DNA from: Helicobacter sp.
GTDB lineage: Bacteria > Campylobacterota > Campylobacteria > Campylobacterales > Helicobacteraceae
DNA length: 60,527 nucleotides
Assembly: GCF_029067145.1 (NCBI RefSeq)
Contig: NZ_JAIEFA010000036.1
Coordinates: forward strand, 1 to 60,527
Direction: 5' to 3'
Within the stretch, counting starts at the first letter, position 1. Every line of letters begins with the position of its first letter. A program made the position numbers and the translations under genes. This document shows positions 8,765 to 16,817 of the stretch, piece after piece. Below the pieces are notes generated by a model. It worked only from the letters and a program-made list of their open reading frames with translations, was not told the origin of the DNA and made no database searches.

Positions 8765-10519
8765 CTAATACACTAAACTTTTTTGCAACAAATCTAACAT
8801 TTTAATTTCTTTTCCAAGTTTCTTTTGATAAATGACATAATTTGCTAGCACCTTTTTACCATATACGCGCGATTCCTCATAAGGAATCATCTCCATACTA
8901 AACCAAGGGTCTAAGGGATTATTCTTTTTAAACAAATGGTTTTTCCCCAATAATCTACGCGTAAATCCCGGACCTCCATTGTAAGCATAGGCAATAAAGA
9001 GCGGGTGGTTAAATTCTCGCACGAGAGGACGCGTGAAATATTCCGCATAAGGCACATTTACAGCAGGGTCAAACATATCAAAATATCCCACCTTATCCTC
9101 TTCTTTTAGCTCCTTAGCAATCGCCTTGACATTAAAGGGCATAAGCTGCATAAGACCTAGCGCATACGAAGTAGAAATTGCAGTGGGAATAAACAAGCTT
9201 TCTTGCCTTGCAAGAGCATATAGCAAAGCTTGTTTGTCTTGAGGAAAACGTGAAAAAACTTCCTTATAGGGCATTAAAAAGTATTCGGTATCTTTTTGAC
9301 GCGCAAGCCAAATATAATGTGCCTTTGTCTCCTCACTATCTACCTTTGCCAATAATTGCTGACGACGAGAGTTTGCGTCCTTGCCTTTAATAGACTTAAA
9401 GGAATCGCGAATACGTTCCCATTCAAAAGGATTCTTAAAATTCCAACTTGCATTTTTTTGCTGTGTTGGCACATCATACACAAGCGTAAATTTAGGCTCA
9501 ACCTGCATAATCTCAAGACTTGCAAGCACATAGACATCTACCATTTTAGAATCGCTTAAGGTTTGTAGATATTTTTTGTCCCCACTTGCCAAATATGCCC
9601 AAAAATTCGCACGATTCTTATTAAAAATATGCTTTGCTGTCGTTTGTGAATACGCAAAAAAGCTAAGGGCTTGTTGATTTTTCTGATACCTCATTGCGTT
9701 TAAGCCCAAATAAAACGCGCTTTCTGCGTCCAATGCACTCAAAATTTCCTCTGAATTTAGCGCGGTTAAGGAGCGATTGAAGTTATCTAAATTTGTGTGC
9801 ATAATCATACTTTTAAGCGCGCGATTAAAGGTTGCATTGCGTTCTTTTAATAGCCTTGTTAAGGTTTCTTTGGAAATCGCAAAGTCTAAACGATTGCGAT
9901 AACTCGGTGAAATTGCAAAATAAAAATCTCCAAAAGTTTTTGCGTCTTGTGTGATAAGATGTGCAAAAGGGTCTTTAGCGGCTAAAATTTGTAAATTTTT
10001 TGCAAGTTTTTGGTTATGAGGTTGCACATTTTGCGAAAGCTTTTTCAATGTTTTTTTATCTAAGGATTCTGCTTTTTTCGCAGTGAGTGCAAGGGCGATA
10101 CATTGAGAATCCTCCTTTAAAAGCTTCTCTAAACTCATTCGCTCGCAAATTGTTTTGCGTGAAAGTGTTTTATTGCTTCCCTTTTTAAAATACAATCCAA
10201 AAAGTTTTGCGTTTTTACGAATCGCAAGATTATAAGCCTCTTTTGCTTCTTGCGGGGTAATTTCTTGTTGCAAAAACAGCCAAATATAAAAATCACGCGA
10301 AACCCCAGCGGGTTGCTTTTTGAGATAATCTAAAGTAATCTTTTGGTTAAGTGTTGGAATTGCATTTGCGTTTTTGGATTGGGTTGTCTTTGTAGGTTTG
10401 GATTCCTTTTTGGTTGTGGTTTGTTTGCTTGGAGTGTGCTTGGGATTCTGCTTCGCTTCTTGCGTATTTTGCGCTAAAAGCGAAGCAACAAAAATCAATA
10501 AAAATAAAAAACTTTTCAT
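8765..10519 (-). CDS. slt: Soluble-type lytic murein transglycosylase
   Basis: Cleaves the glycan strands of peptidoglycan in the periplasm. The 584 residues comprise a signal peptide (MKSFLFLLIFVASLLAQ), a Lys/Thr/Ser-rich linker to ~residue 50, a long alpha-helical U-like region, and a C-terminal SLT catalytic domain. The catalytic glutamate is in ALARQESLF, followed by SYALGLMQLMP and YAYNGGPGF. It is the first gene of the group slt-(12 nt)-yggT in reading order after gltX and yggT, the same trio seen in H. pylori. In that group of bacteria Slt is linked to flagellar rod assembly, which suits the sigma-54 rod-like gene just downstream. Confidence 0.93.
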   Translation of the reverse strand: MKSFLFLLIFVASLLAQNTQEAKQNPKHTPSKQTTTKKESKPTKTTQSKNANAIPTLNQKITLDYLKKQPAGVSRDFYIWLFLQQEITPQEAKEAYNLAIRKNAKLFGLYFKKGSNKTLSRKTICERMSLEKLLKEDSQCIALALTAKKAESLDKKTLKKLSQNVQPHNQKLAKNLQILAAKDPFAHLITQDAKTFGDFYFAISPSYRNRLDFAISKETLTRLLKERNATFNRALKSMIMHTNLDNFNRSLTALNSEEILSALDAESAFYLGLNAMRYQKNQQALSFFAYSQTTAKHIFNKNRANFWAYLASGDKKYLQTLSDSKMVDVYVLASLEIMQVEPKFTLVYDVPTQQKNASWNFKNPFEWERIRDSFKSIKGKDANSRRQQLLAKVDSEETKAHYIWLARQKDTEYFLMPYKEVFSRFPQDKQALLYALARQESLFIPTAISTSYALGLMQLMPFNVKAIAKELKEEDKVGYFDMFDPAVNVPYAEYFTRPLVREFNHPLFIAYAYNGGPGFTRRLLGKNHLFKKNNPLDPWFSMEMIPYEESRVYGKKVLANYVIYQKKLGKEIKMLDLLQKSLVY

Positions 10520-10530
10520 CTACTCACCCT

Positions 10531-10824
10531 TTATAAACTATGTGCTAACCCAAAAAGCAGCTTGACGACAAATAAATCTACAAACTTCAATGCCAAAATT
10601 ACAATAATCGGTGCAATATCAATGCCACCAATCAGCGTGGGAATAACTTTGCGAATCTTTGCATATAAAGGCTCTGTGAGTTTGTAGAGAATCTGCACAA
10701 TCGGATTATAAGGGTCAGGACGCACCCAAGTAATCAATGCAGCAATAATCACAACCCAAATATAAATGTTAATCACCATACTTAAAATCTGCGCAAGAGC
10801 TTCAATCAATGTGCTTAAAACCAT
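10531..10824 (-). CDS. YggT-family membrane protein
   Basis: 97 residues with two membrane segments (residues ~8-30 and ~68-92) and the YggT signature of two short conserved blocks: LITWVRPDPYNPIVQ and LTEPLYAKIRKVIP. The family is widespread. It has been tied to cell division or shape (CcmB/YlmG-like) in other bacteria, but its biochemistry is unknown. It lies one base after gltX and 11 nt before slt, so it should be on the same transcript. Confidence 0.88.
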   Translation of the reverse strand: MVLSTLIEALAQILSMVINIYIWVVIIAALITWVRPDPYNPIVQILYKLTEPLYAKIRKVIPTLIGGIDIAPIIVILALKFVDLFVVKLLFGLAHSL

Positions 10825-10825
10825 T

Positions 10826-12196
10826 CTAACTCCTTACAATCTCTTTTAGATAGAGACGCAAAATAGGAAACAAATCACTTAATTCTGGACCATGCGTAAA
10901 GCCGGTAAGCAAAAAGCGCAAGGGTTTAAAAAACTTCTTGCCTTTTAGAGTGCTTTTTTGCATTGCAATTTCTTTAAATGCGTTAAACTCGCCTCTTGTC
11001 CAATCTTGCTCCTCTAGCATTTCCAAAAGCGTTTTTTGCAAACTCAAGGTTTCTGCTTTAAACTCCAAAATCTCTGTATTTTGGGATTCTGCCTCCGATA
11101 AATCTTTTTTATCCAAAGATTCTATTTGATTTAAAATCAATGTTTTTTTGACAAAGATTCTATCAATTTTTTCTCGTATTTCATTTAATGTGCTTGCCTC
11201 TTGCAAATAAATCTTTGCCAATGCGCCAATAGAGGAATCTTTATAACCTAAAAGCACCGCCAAATCTTGCTCACAGAGCCGCTTAAAATGCTCACGATTA
11301 AGGAATTTTAGTTTATCAATATCAAACCGCGCCGGAGCCTTTGCGATTTTACTTATATCAAACCATTCCAAAGATTCTTGCAGTGTGAAAACCTCACAAG
11401 GCGTTTTATTTCCCATTAAAATAAGATAATTCACAATGGCTTGCGGTAAAAATCCAGAATCTAGCAGCCATTGCACGCTAGACGCATTATCGCGCTTACT
11501 CATCTTTTTACCCTCATCATTTAGCAAAATGGGCAAATGAGCAAATTTAATTTCTTTATTATAGCCCAAACTTTGATGAATCAACATTTGCTTAGGAGTA
11601 TTGCTCACATGGTCTTCACCACGCACAATAAAATCTATATCATAAAGCATATCGTCTGCGGCACAAGCGAAATTATAAGTTGGGATTCCATCTTCTTTTA
11701 AAATCACAAAACTATCTATTTCATTGGGAGCAAATTCAATTTCACCCTTGATACAATCTACAAATTTCATCTCCACTTGAGAGCCACGCAAACGCACGAC
11801 AGGCTTAGGATTCGTTGCCTTTTCTAATTCTGCCCAAGAATCATCGTAGCGGAACGCCTCGTGCCGCGCCTTTGCTTCCTCGCGTTTATTTTCCAAAAAC
11901 TCTTTGGTGCAATAGCAATAAAACGCACTACCCTGTGCTAGCAAATATTCGGCAAGTTGGCGATGATGTGGAAAATTATTACTCTGATAGACGAGATTAT
12001 CCCAAGTGATTCCAAAGAGATGAAGCAAAAACATAATATCTTTATCTTTGCCCTCAATATTGCGTGCGGTGTCTGTATCCTCAATGCGAAGCAAAAATTT
12101 TTCATTTCTTTGTTTGGCTAAAATATAATTAAATACCGCTGCACGCAAATTTCCTGTGTGCATATCTCCTGTTGGAGAGGGCGCAAATCGCAACAT
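10826..12196 (-). CDS. gltX: Glutamyl-tRNA synthetase, probably the GltX2 (tRNA-Gln charging) type
   Basis: Class I synthetase that attaches glutamate to tRNA. The 456 residues carry the nucleotide-binding HIGH motif as MHTGN (residues 12-16) and the KMSKR loop intact (KMSKRDNAS). Campylobacterota usually have two GluRS enzymes. The order slt-yggT-gltX matches the H. pylori locus of GluRS2, which charges tRNA-Gln with glutamate for later amidation by GatCAB. The assignment to GltX2 rests on that gene order, not on residues I could verify. The anticodon-binding C-terminal part is present. Confidence 0.92.
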   Translation of the reverse strand: MLRFAPSPTGDMHTGNLRAAVFNYILAKQRNEKFLLRIEDTDTARNIEGKDKDIMFLLHLFGITWDNLVYQSNNFPHHRQLAEYLLAQGSAFYCYCTKEFLENKREEAKARHEAFRYDDSWAELEKATNPKPVVRLRGSQVEMKFVDCIKGEIEFAPNEIDSFVILKEDGIPTYNFACAADDMLYDIDFIVRGEDHVSNTPKQMLIHQSLGYNKEIKFAHLPILLNDEGKKMSKRDNASSVQWLLDSGFLPQAIVNYLILMGNKTPCEVFTLQESLEWFDISKIAKAPARFDIDKLKFLNREHFKRLCEQDLAVLLGYKDSSIGALAKIYLQEASTLNEIREKIDRIFVKKTLILNQIESLDKKDLSEAESQNTEILEFKAETLSLQKTLLEMLEEQDWTRGEFNAFKEIAMQKSTLKGKKFFKPLRFLLTGFTHGPELSDLFPILRLYLKEIVRS

Positions 12197-12382
12197 TTAT
12201 CAACCTTATATAATATTTTAGAAAACTTAGATTTTATCATAAGCAAGATTAAAATATTCAATTATTTTGTGATTGATTTTACTCTTGCCCTTGTGTTCTT
12301 TTGTGCCTTTGCAATTTTGCCACTGCGTCTTTGCAAGCATTTTTGTAAAAAATATGCGACAATCTATTAATGTAGAATCTCG

Positions 12383-12549
12383 CTTTTAAGATTCCATTGT
12401 AAAGGTTGATTTATGCAAGATTATAGATTGCTTAGGGTTAAGCCCTCGCGATAACGAAAATAAGCTGTCATTGCGAGAAATAAACGAAGTGGGAGACGAA
12501 GCAATCTATAATAATGCAAACAGAAAATAAAGCAATGGAATCGTAAAAG
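12383..12549. repeat. Palindromic intergenic repeat, MITE-like (copy c)
   Basis: The best copy of the window's dispersed repeat, about 167 bp and noncoding. Its ends form a 17 bp terminal inverted repeat with one mismatch (12383-12399, CTTTTAAGATTCCATTG, against 12533-12549). Inside it is a perfect 13 bp inverted repeat (12421-12433, TTATAGATTGCTT, against 12499-12511). The middle contains the CTCGCGATAACG and TCATTGCGAG pieces seen in other copies. No transposase is present. The rest of the 358 bp gap between gltX and prmC (12197-12382) shows only AT-rich sequence with a short hydrophobic frame that I do not credit. Confidence 0.75.
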
Positions 12550-12554
12550 TGGAG

Positions 12555-13397
12555 CTAAAACTCTACAACAAAGCCACGATTCAAACCTGCAAAATCTTGA
12601 TAAAACTGCAAACTTTTATGCGGCAAAGTTTGCAGATAAGATTCCACACTTTCTTTTTGATTGTAACCCATTTCGCAAATTAAAAACGGAATCTTACAAT
12701 CAAAGCCAAGCTGAATAATATGCAACAGCATTTCATCGCCTCTTTTCCCACCAAAAAGAGCATTTTGAGGTTCAAACTTCAGTGAGGGAGGCAGAATCTC
12801 GCCCTCCTTGATATAAGGAGGATTTGCAAGCAATAAATCAAAAGAAATCTTTAATGTTTTATTAAAATCCAAATACGCACTTCTATGCAAAGTTAAATTC
12901 TCTGCTCCAAATCTCACTTTATTCACATAGGCGTTAAAAAGGGCTTCGGGTGAAATATCGCTTGCGTGAAATTCTCGTTTGGGATTCTTTGAGGCAAGCA
13001 ACACGCTAATTGCCCCACTCCCTACCCCAATTTCTGCGATTCTTTTGCAAGATTTTTGCACAATCCAATCCAACGCCTTTTGCACTAAAATCTCTGTTTC
13101 TGGACGCGGAATCAACGCACCATACGAAACATACAACTCTTCACCATAAAAGCTCACGCTCTCTATTAAATATTCTATCGGCTCGTGAAGACTTCTGCGC
13201 AGAATCAATTTCTTAAAAGATTCCAACCAAAAAGGCGGAATCGTTGTTTCAAAATTACAATGCAAAGCAACTCTAGGCTGCTTTAAAACAAACCCAAGCA
13301 AGATTTCGGATTCTAAAAGCGGGCGCGGAATCCCTTGTTCTTTTAGTTTTTGTGCGCCATATTGGAGGGCTTTTTGAATACTCCATTGCGATTCCAT
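12555..13397 (-). CDS. prmC: Release factor glutamine methyltransferase
   Basis: Methylates the glutamine of the GGQ motif in release factors RF1 and RF2, using S-adenosylmethionine. The 280 residues comprise an N-terminal helical substrate-recognition domain, then a Rossmann methyltransferase with RIAEIGVGSGAIS as SAM loop and the substrate motif NPPY (LLANPPYIKEG). PRPETE in the linker is the usual HemK/PrmC signature. It lies three bases downstream of an M48 protease gene on the same strand. Its substrate RF1 (prfA) is encoded at 59.1-60.1 kb. Confidence 0.94.
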   Translation of the reverse strand: MESQWSIQKALQYGAQKLKEQGIPRPLLESEILLGFVLKQPRVALHCNFETTIPPFWLESFKKLILRRSLHEPIEYLIESVSFYGEELYVSYGALIPRPETEILVQKALDWIVQKSCKRIAEIGVGSGAISVLLASKNPKREFHASDISPEALFNAYVNKVRFGAENLTLHRSAYLDFNKTLKISFDLLLANPPYIKEGEILPPSLKFEPQNALFGGKRGDEMLLHIIQLGFDCKIPFLICEMGYNQKESVESYLQTLPHKSLQFYQDFAGLNRGFVVEF

Positions 13398-13400
13398 TAC

Positions 13401-14636
13401 TTAGACTTCACTTAAACTTTTGAGATTCTGTGGTTTGTTTGCGAGATTTGCACAACCTAATGCCATTAAGCGCGCCATTAAAGGCGGGTGGCTATAAAAA
13501 AATCGCATATACAAAGGGTGAGCCAAAGGAAAGGAATTGTTTTCTTTAACAAGGACCAATAGTGCATTTGCAAGAGATTCTGCGCTTGTTAGCTCTGCAC
13601 CAAATCTATCGGCTGCAAATTCGTTTTGACAACTCCTCCAATTGACTAGCAACATAAAATACAATCCAATCGGCGAGCTTAAAAGCAACAAAAATACAAT
13701 CAATGCGTGCGTGCTTCGCTCTAAATTTGCTTCAACAAACAAAGATTCAGGCAAGTTTGCCACCACAAACAATAAAATACCAAAGAATCCAAGCACAAGC
13801 CCTAGCATTTTGTAAATATCATAATGTTTAAAATGTCCAAGCTCGTGCCCCAAAACAGCAAGAATGGAATCACTTGAGATTTTTTCTAACAAAGTATCAA
13901 ACAATATCACGCGTTTTGCGCGTCCTAGCCCTGCAAAATACGCATTCAATCTCCCATCGCGTCTAGAAGCGTCCATTACAAAAACGCCTTTGCTTTGGAA
14001 TCCCACACGATTTAGCAAAGCAGTGATTTTATCTTGTAGTTCTGGATTTTCAAGCGGAGTGAATTTATTAAACATCGGCGCAATCAAAAGAGGATACAAG
14101 AAATTCACCCCAAGGAGCAAAACCGCTCCAAAAAGAAAGACATAAACTTCCCAAAATTGCACTTCTAAAATAATCCAACTAAAAACAAAAATCAATATTC
14201 CGCCCACAACCAACAATAAAGCAAAAGATTTCAGAGTATCTGCGACAAAAAGCTTCCACCCGCCTTTTGCAAAACCAAATCTTTTATCAACAACCAAAGT
14301 CTGATAGGCTTCCAAAGGCAAATTTACTAATACCCCGACAACAAGAAACACAAGCACAAAGACGACAGATTTCATCAAAGGAGATAGCTCCAAAGCCGAA
14401 TCTAAGGCAGAAAAACCAAAAAGAATCCAAAAACTCACAAGCAAAAAATCTAAACTCACGCTATAGATTGCGATTTTTTCACGCACACTTGCATAATCTG
14501 CTGCCTTTAAAAACGCACTAGATTCCAAAATATAAGGTGGCTTGGCTCTTTCTTGTCGGATAAAATTCCACTGCAACAAAGAAAGAATCAGCTTCGGAAG
14601 ACTAAAAAATAAAGCATAGCACACAATTAAATTCAT
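13401..14636 (-). CDS. M48-family membrane zinc metalloprotease (Ste24/CAAX-protease-like)
   Basis: 411 residues. Several membrane helices lie in the first half, with the Ste24-type N-terminal part (residues ~60-180). The zinc-binding HExxH motif is VLGHELGHFKHYD, and the third ligand is probably the glutamate in NEFAADRFGAEL. YFAGLGRAKRVILFDTLL ahead of the HExxH is typical of this subfamily. In bacteria such proteases act on membrane proteins; no substrate is known here, and a CAAX role is not expected. It is followed after 3 nt by prmC, an arrangement also known from H. pylori. Confidence 0.9.
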   Translation of the reverse strand: MNLIVCYALFFSLPKLILSLLQWNFIRQERAKPPYILESSAFLKAADYASVREKIAIYSVSLDFLLVSFWILFGFSALDSALELSPLMKSVVFVLVFLVVGVLVNLPLEAYQTLVVDKRFGFAKGGWKLFVADTLKSFALLLVVGGILIFVFSWIILEVQFWEVYVFLFGAVLLLGVNFLYPLLIAPMFNKFTPLENPELQDKITALLNRVGFQSKGVFVMDASRRDGRLNAYFAGLGRAKRVILFDTLLEKISSDSILAVLGHELGHFKHYDIYKMLGLVLGFFGILLFVVANLPESLFVEANLERSTHALIVFLLLLSSPIGLYFMLLVNWRSCQNEFAADRFGAELTSAESLANALLVLVKENNSFPLAHPLYMRFFYSHPPLMARLMALGCANLANKPQNLKSLSEV

Positions 14637-14660
14637 TTATAAACCTTTCAATGGATTGGA

Positions 14661-14950
14661 TTAAAAGTTTTCTAGGGCAAACTTCATATCCTTTTCAATC
14701 ACGATTCCGTGCGTTTGCCCCTCAAAACTTTAAAATACACCACACAAGCACTTTCTTGCGTGATTCTATTTGCAAGAGATTGCGCACTCAAAAAAGACTT
14801 TTTCTCAACTAAATGACTTTCTAATTCTCCTTGTATGATAAAAATCAAAGGGCAATTCTTTAGCCGAATCTCTCTAGGTAGAAAGGAAGCTTCTCCCCAC
14901 CACAAAGATGGGGAATTAATAAAAAAATGCCAAAAAGAAAAAGATGATTT
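14661..14950 (-). pseudogene. Remnant of a siderophore-esterase-like putative esterase gene (3' end, frameshifted)
   Basis: Reading the minus strand gives the C-terminal third of a PF00756-type esterase: FINSPSLWWGEASF, then IIQGELESH, then VVYFKVL. The frame must then shift by one base after an AGGGG run to continue as GQTHGIVIEKDM to a TAA at 14661-14663. GQTHG holds the family's catalytic histidine; the serine-bearing N-terminal two thirds are missing. Upstream, the frame is closed by a TGA at 14951-14953 and no further homologous sequence is visible. A TTG-started ORF of 68 codons (14699-14905) is only part of this relic. The rest of the 477 bp gap holds the promoter of the next gene. Confidence 0.7.
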
Positions 14951-15073
14951 TCATTAAAAGAATCTTAAAAAAATTCTTTAATGCGTCAATTTTTCAAAAA
15001 GCCAAATGAAATAAAATTTCCAAAATTTTGCGTATTATAACAAAAGCATATATAAAATTATTGTTTAATAATG

Positions 15074-15079
15074 TATAAT
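15074..15079 (+). promoter_or_regulatory. Sigma-70-type -10 box upstream of the MreB paralogue
   Basis: TGTATAATCC gives a consensus TATAAT with a TG-like extension, 34 nt upstream of the ATG at 15114. The upstream 60 bp is A/T-rich with periodic A/T tracts, as in Helicobacter vegetative promoters, which often lack a clear -35 box. It would drive the mreB-like/pgeF/kdsB operon. Confidence 0.6.
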
Positions 15080-15113
15080 CCAAAAATTGTATTAAAATAA
15101 TTGGGAATTTTAT

Positions 15114-16109
15114 ATGGGAATTTTTGAACGAAACGATATTGCTATTGACTTAGGCACAGTGAATACTATCGTGCGCAATGATATGGAAACAACACTTTTT
15201 TGCGAAGCAACTTGTATCGCTCTTGAAAAAAAATATAATTCTCGTCGCATTCTAGCAATTGGTGATTCGGCAAAAAAAATGCTAGGACGCACCCACGACG
15301 AAATAGAAGTGATTAATCCTCTTTTAAATGGAGCAATCAGCGATTTTGAAACCACTAAAATCTTTATGAACGCAATTTTGCAAAAAGCAAAGGCGGGTTC
15401 GCTCTCTCCTCGCGTGGGCATTAGTATCCCCCAAAACCTCACGCAAGTAGAGAGACATTCTCTCTATGAAGCAACAATGCTTGCTGGAGCAAAAGAAGTG
15501 CTACTCATAGAAGACCCTTTTAGTGCAAGTGTCGGAGCTGGGCTAGACATTTCTACTGCACGCGCAAAAATGATTATTGATGCAGGAGGAGGACTTGTAG
15601 AAGTCAGCATTATTTCTTTAAATGGACTAATTACGAGTGCTTTTACCAAAGAAGCAGGGGATTTCATAGATTTTGCTTTAGTAGAATATTGTCGCCACAA
15701 CAAAAATATTGGAATCAGTAAGGAAATGGCGGAGAGCTTAAAACGCAAAATCAATGTTTTTGCTAAGAATCCCACCATTCACATTGGCGCAAAAAACCTT
15801 GCCAATAGTATGCCCATAGAATGTGAATTGGATTTAGAGGAGTTTAAGGGCGTTATTTTAAGTAGTCTTTACAAAATCAAAGACATTATCATTGAAGCTA
15901 TCCATAATGCGCCCCCGCAAATTGCGCCTGATTTGATTGAAGATGGAGCAACTTTGACGGGTGGCTTAGCACTGATTCCGGGTATTAAGGATTTCTTGGA
16001 AAAAGAACTTAGAATGCAAATCCACCTTACCCCCGACCCGCTTTTGGACATCTCCAAAGGTGTTTGGCGGATTATGCAAGATTATGAATCTTTTGAAAAA
16101 AGTTTATAA
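15114..16109 (+). CDS. Divergent MreB-like actin homologue (second MreB)
   Basis: 331 residues aligning end to end by eye with the true MreB at 52.1-53.1 kb. Phosphate-1 loop IAIDLGTVNTIV is kept. GAKEVLLIEDPFSASVGAG replaces the usual LIEEPMAAAIGAG. The phosphate-2 loop VDIGGGTTE has become IDAGGGLVE, and TGGG of the adenosine motif is TGGL. ATP binding or hydrolysis may therefore differ. The stop codon overlaps the ATG of pgeF (TAATG), a peptidoglycan quality-control gene, and a TATAAT box precedes it. H. pylori also has two mreB-type genes. The likely role is in cell shape or wall synthesis; FtsA-like function is less likely since the 1C domain is absent. Confidence 0.85.
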   Translation: MGIFERNDIAIDLGTVNTIVRNDMETTLFCEATCIALEKKYNSRRILAIGDSAKKMLGRTHDEIEVINPLLNGAISDFETTKIFMNAILQKAKAGSLSPRVGISIPQNLTQVERHSLYEATMLAGAKEVLLIEDPFSASVGAGLDISTARAKMIIDAGGGLVEVSIISLNGLITSAFTKEAGDFIDFALVEYCRHNKNIGISKEMAESLKRKINVFAKNPTIHIGAKNLANSMPIECELDLEEFKGVILSSLYKIKDIIIEAIHNAPPQIAPDLIEDGATLTGGLALIPGIKDFLEKELRMQIHLTPDPLLDISKGVWRIMQDYESFEKSL

Positions 16110-16804
16110 TGGATTCTCACTCTTTGCTTGAACCCCTTGCCACACCAAGTGGAATCCAAGCCTTTTTAAGTCGCGCACCGCTTAATATCGCCTTTCACGC
16201 GGGAGGAGATTCTAAAGAAAATGTAGAATCCCATCGCTCCCTTTGTATTGCCCCTTTCCCTCTTTCCTCTCTTGCTTATCTCAATCAAGTGCATAGCAAT
16301 AAGATTCTAAAGGCGCAAAGGGGAGGATTATTAGGTGATGGTGATGGAATCTTGATTGCGCAAAAAAATATCATCGGGCTAGTTATGGTAGCGGATTGCA
16401 ATCCGATTTTGCTCTTTGATAGTAAGCATAAAGCCCTAGCATTGCTACACGGCGGACGCGCAGGCTTGCAAAAAGGCATTATTCCCAATGCCCTAGAACA
16501 AATGCAGCAAGAATTTAACACGCAAGCCTCCGATTTGTTTGCCTATGTTGGACCCTCTATTCGCGCGTGTTGTTATGAAGTAGGTGAGGAAGTCTTAAGA
16601 GATTCTCTCTTGCAAACAGGCAAAATCGTGCGTCAAGGCAAGATTTACTTAGATTTAATCGCGATTATAGAATCTCAATTTAGAGCCGCAAACATCACAA
16701 ATTACGACATTTCAACGCATTGCACTTGCTGCACTTCTGCTTACTTTTCTTATCGCAAAAATCCCCAATGCGGACGCTTTGGATTATTTGCATATCTAAC
16801 TTAA
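16109..16804 (+). CDS. pgeF: Peptidoglycan editing factor PgeF (YfiH/laccase-domain)
   Basis: 231-residue member of the YfiH/DUF152 family, formerly called multicopper polyphenol oxidase. In E. coli PgeF removes wrongly incorporated amino acids from UDP-MurNAc intermediates. Zinc-ligand and active-site signatures are visible: LNQVHSNKI (His), MVADCNPILLFD (Cys), LLHGGRAGLQKGI (His), YVGPSIRACCYEVG and the late THCTCCTSAYFSYR. It starts inside the stop codon of the MreB-like gene and is followed after 13 nt by kdsB, so it belongs to a three-gene envelope operon. Confidence 0.9.
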   Translation: MDSHSLLEPLATPSGIQAFLSRAPLNIAFHAGGDSKENVESHRSLCIAPFPLSSLAYLNQVHSNKILKAQRGGLLGDGDGILIAQKNIIGLVMVADCNPILLFDSKHKALALLHGGRAGLQKGIIPNALEQMQQEFNTQASDLFAYVGPSIRACCYEVGEEVLRDSLLQTGKIVRQGKIYLDLIAIIESQFRAANITNYDISTHCTCCTSAYFSYRKNPQCGRFGLFAYLT

Positions 16805-16817
16805 AGGAGACAAACCG

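Noticed and set aside
12158..12370. Plus-strand 70-codon ORF with a hydrophobic C-terminal half
   Set aside because: Its start lies inside the N-terminus of gltX on the other strand, it has no ribosome site, and the hydrophobic stretch is what AT-rich noncoding DNA gives.
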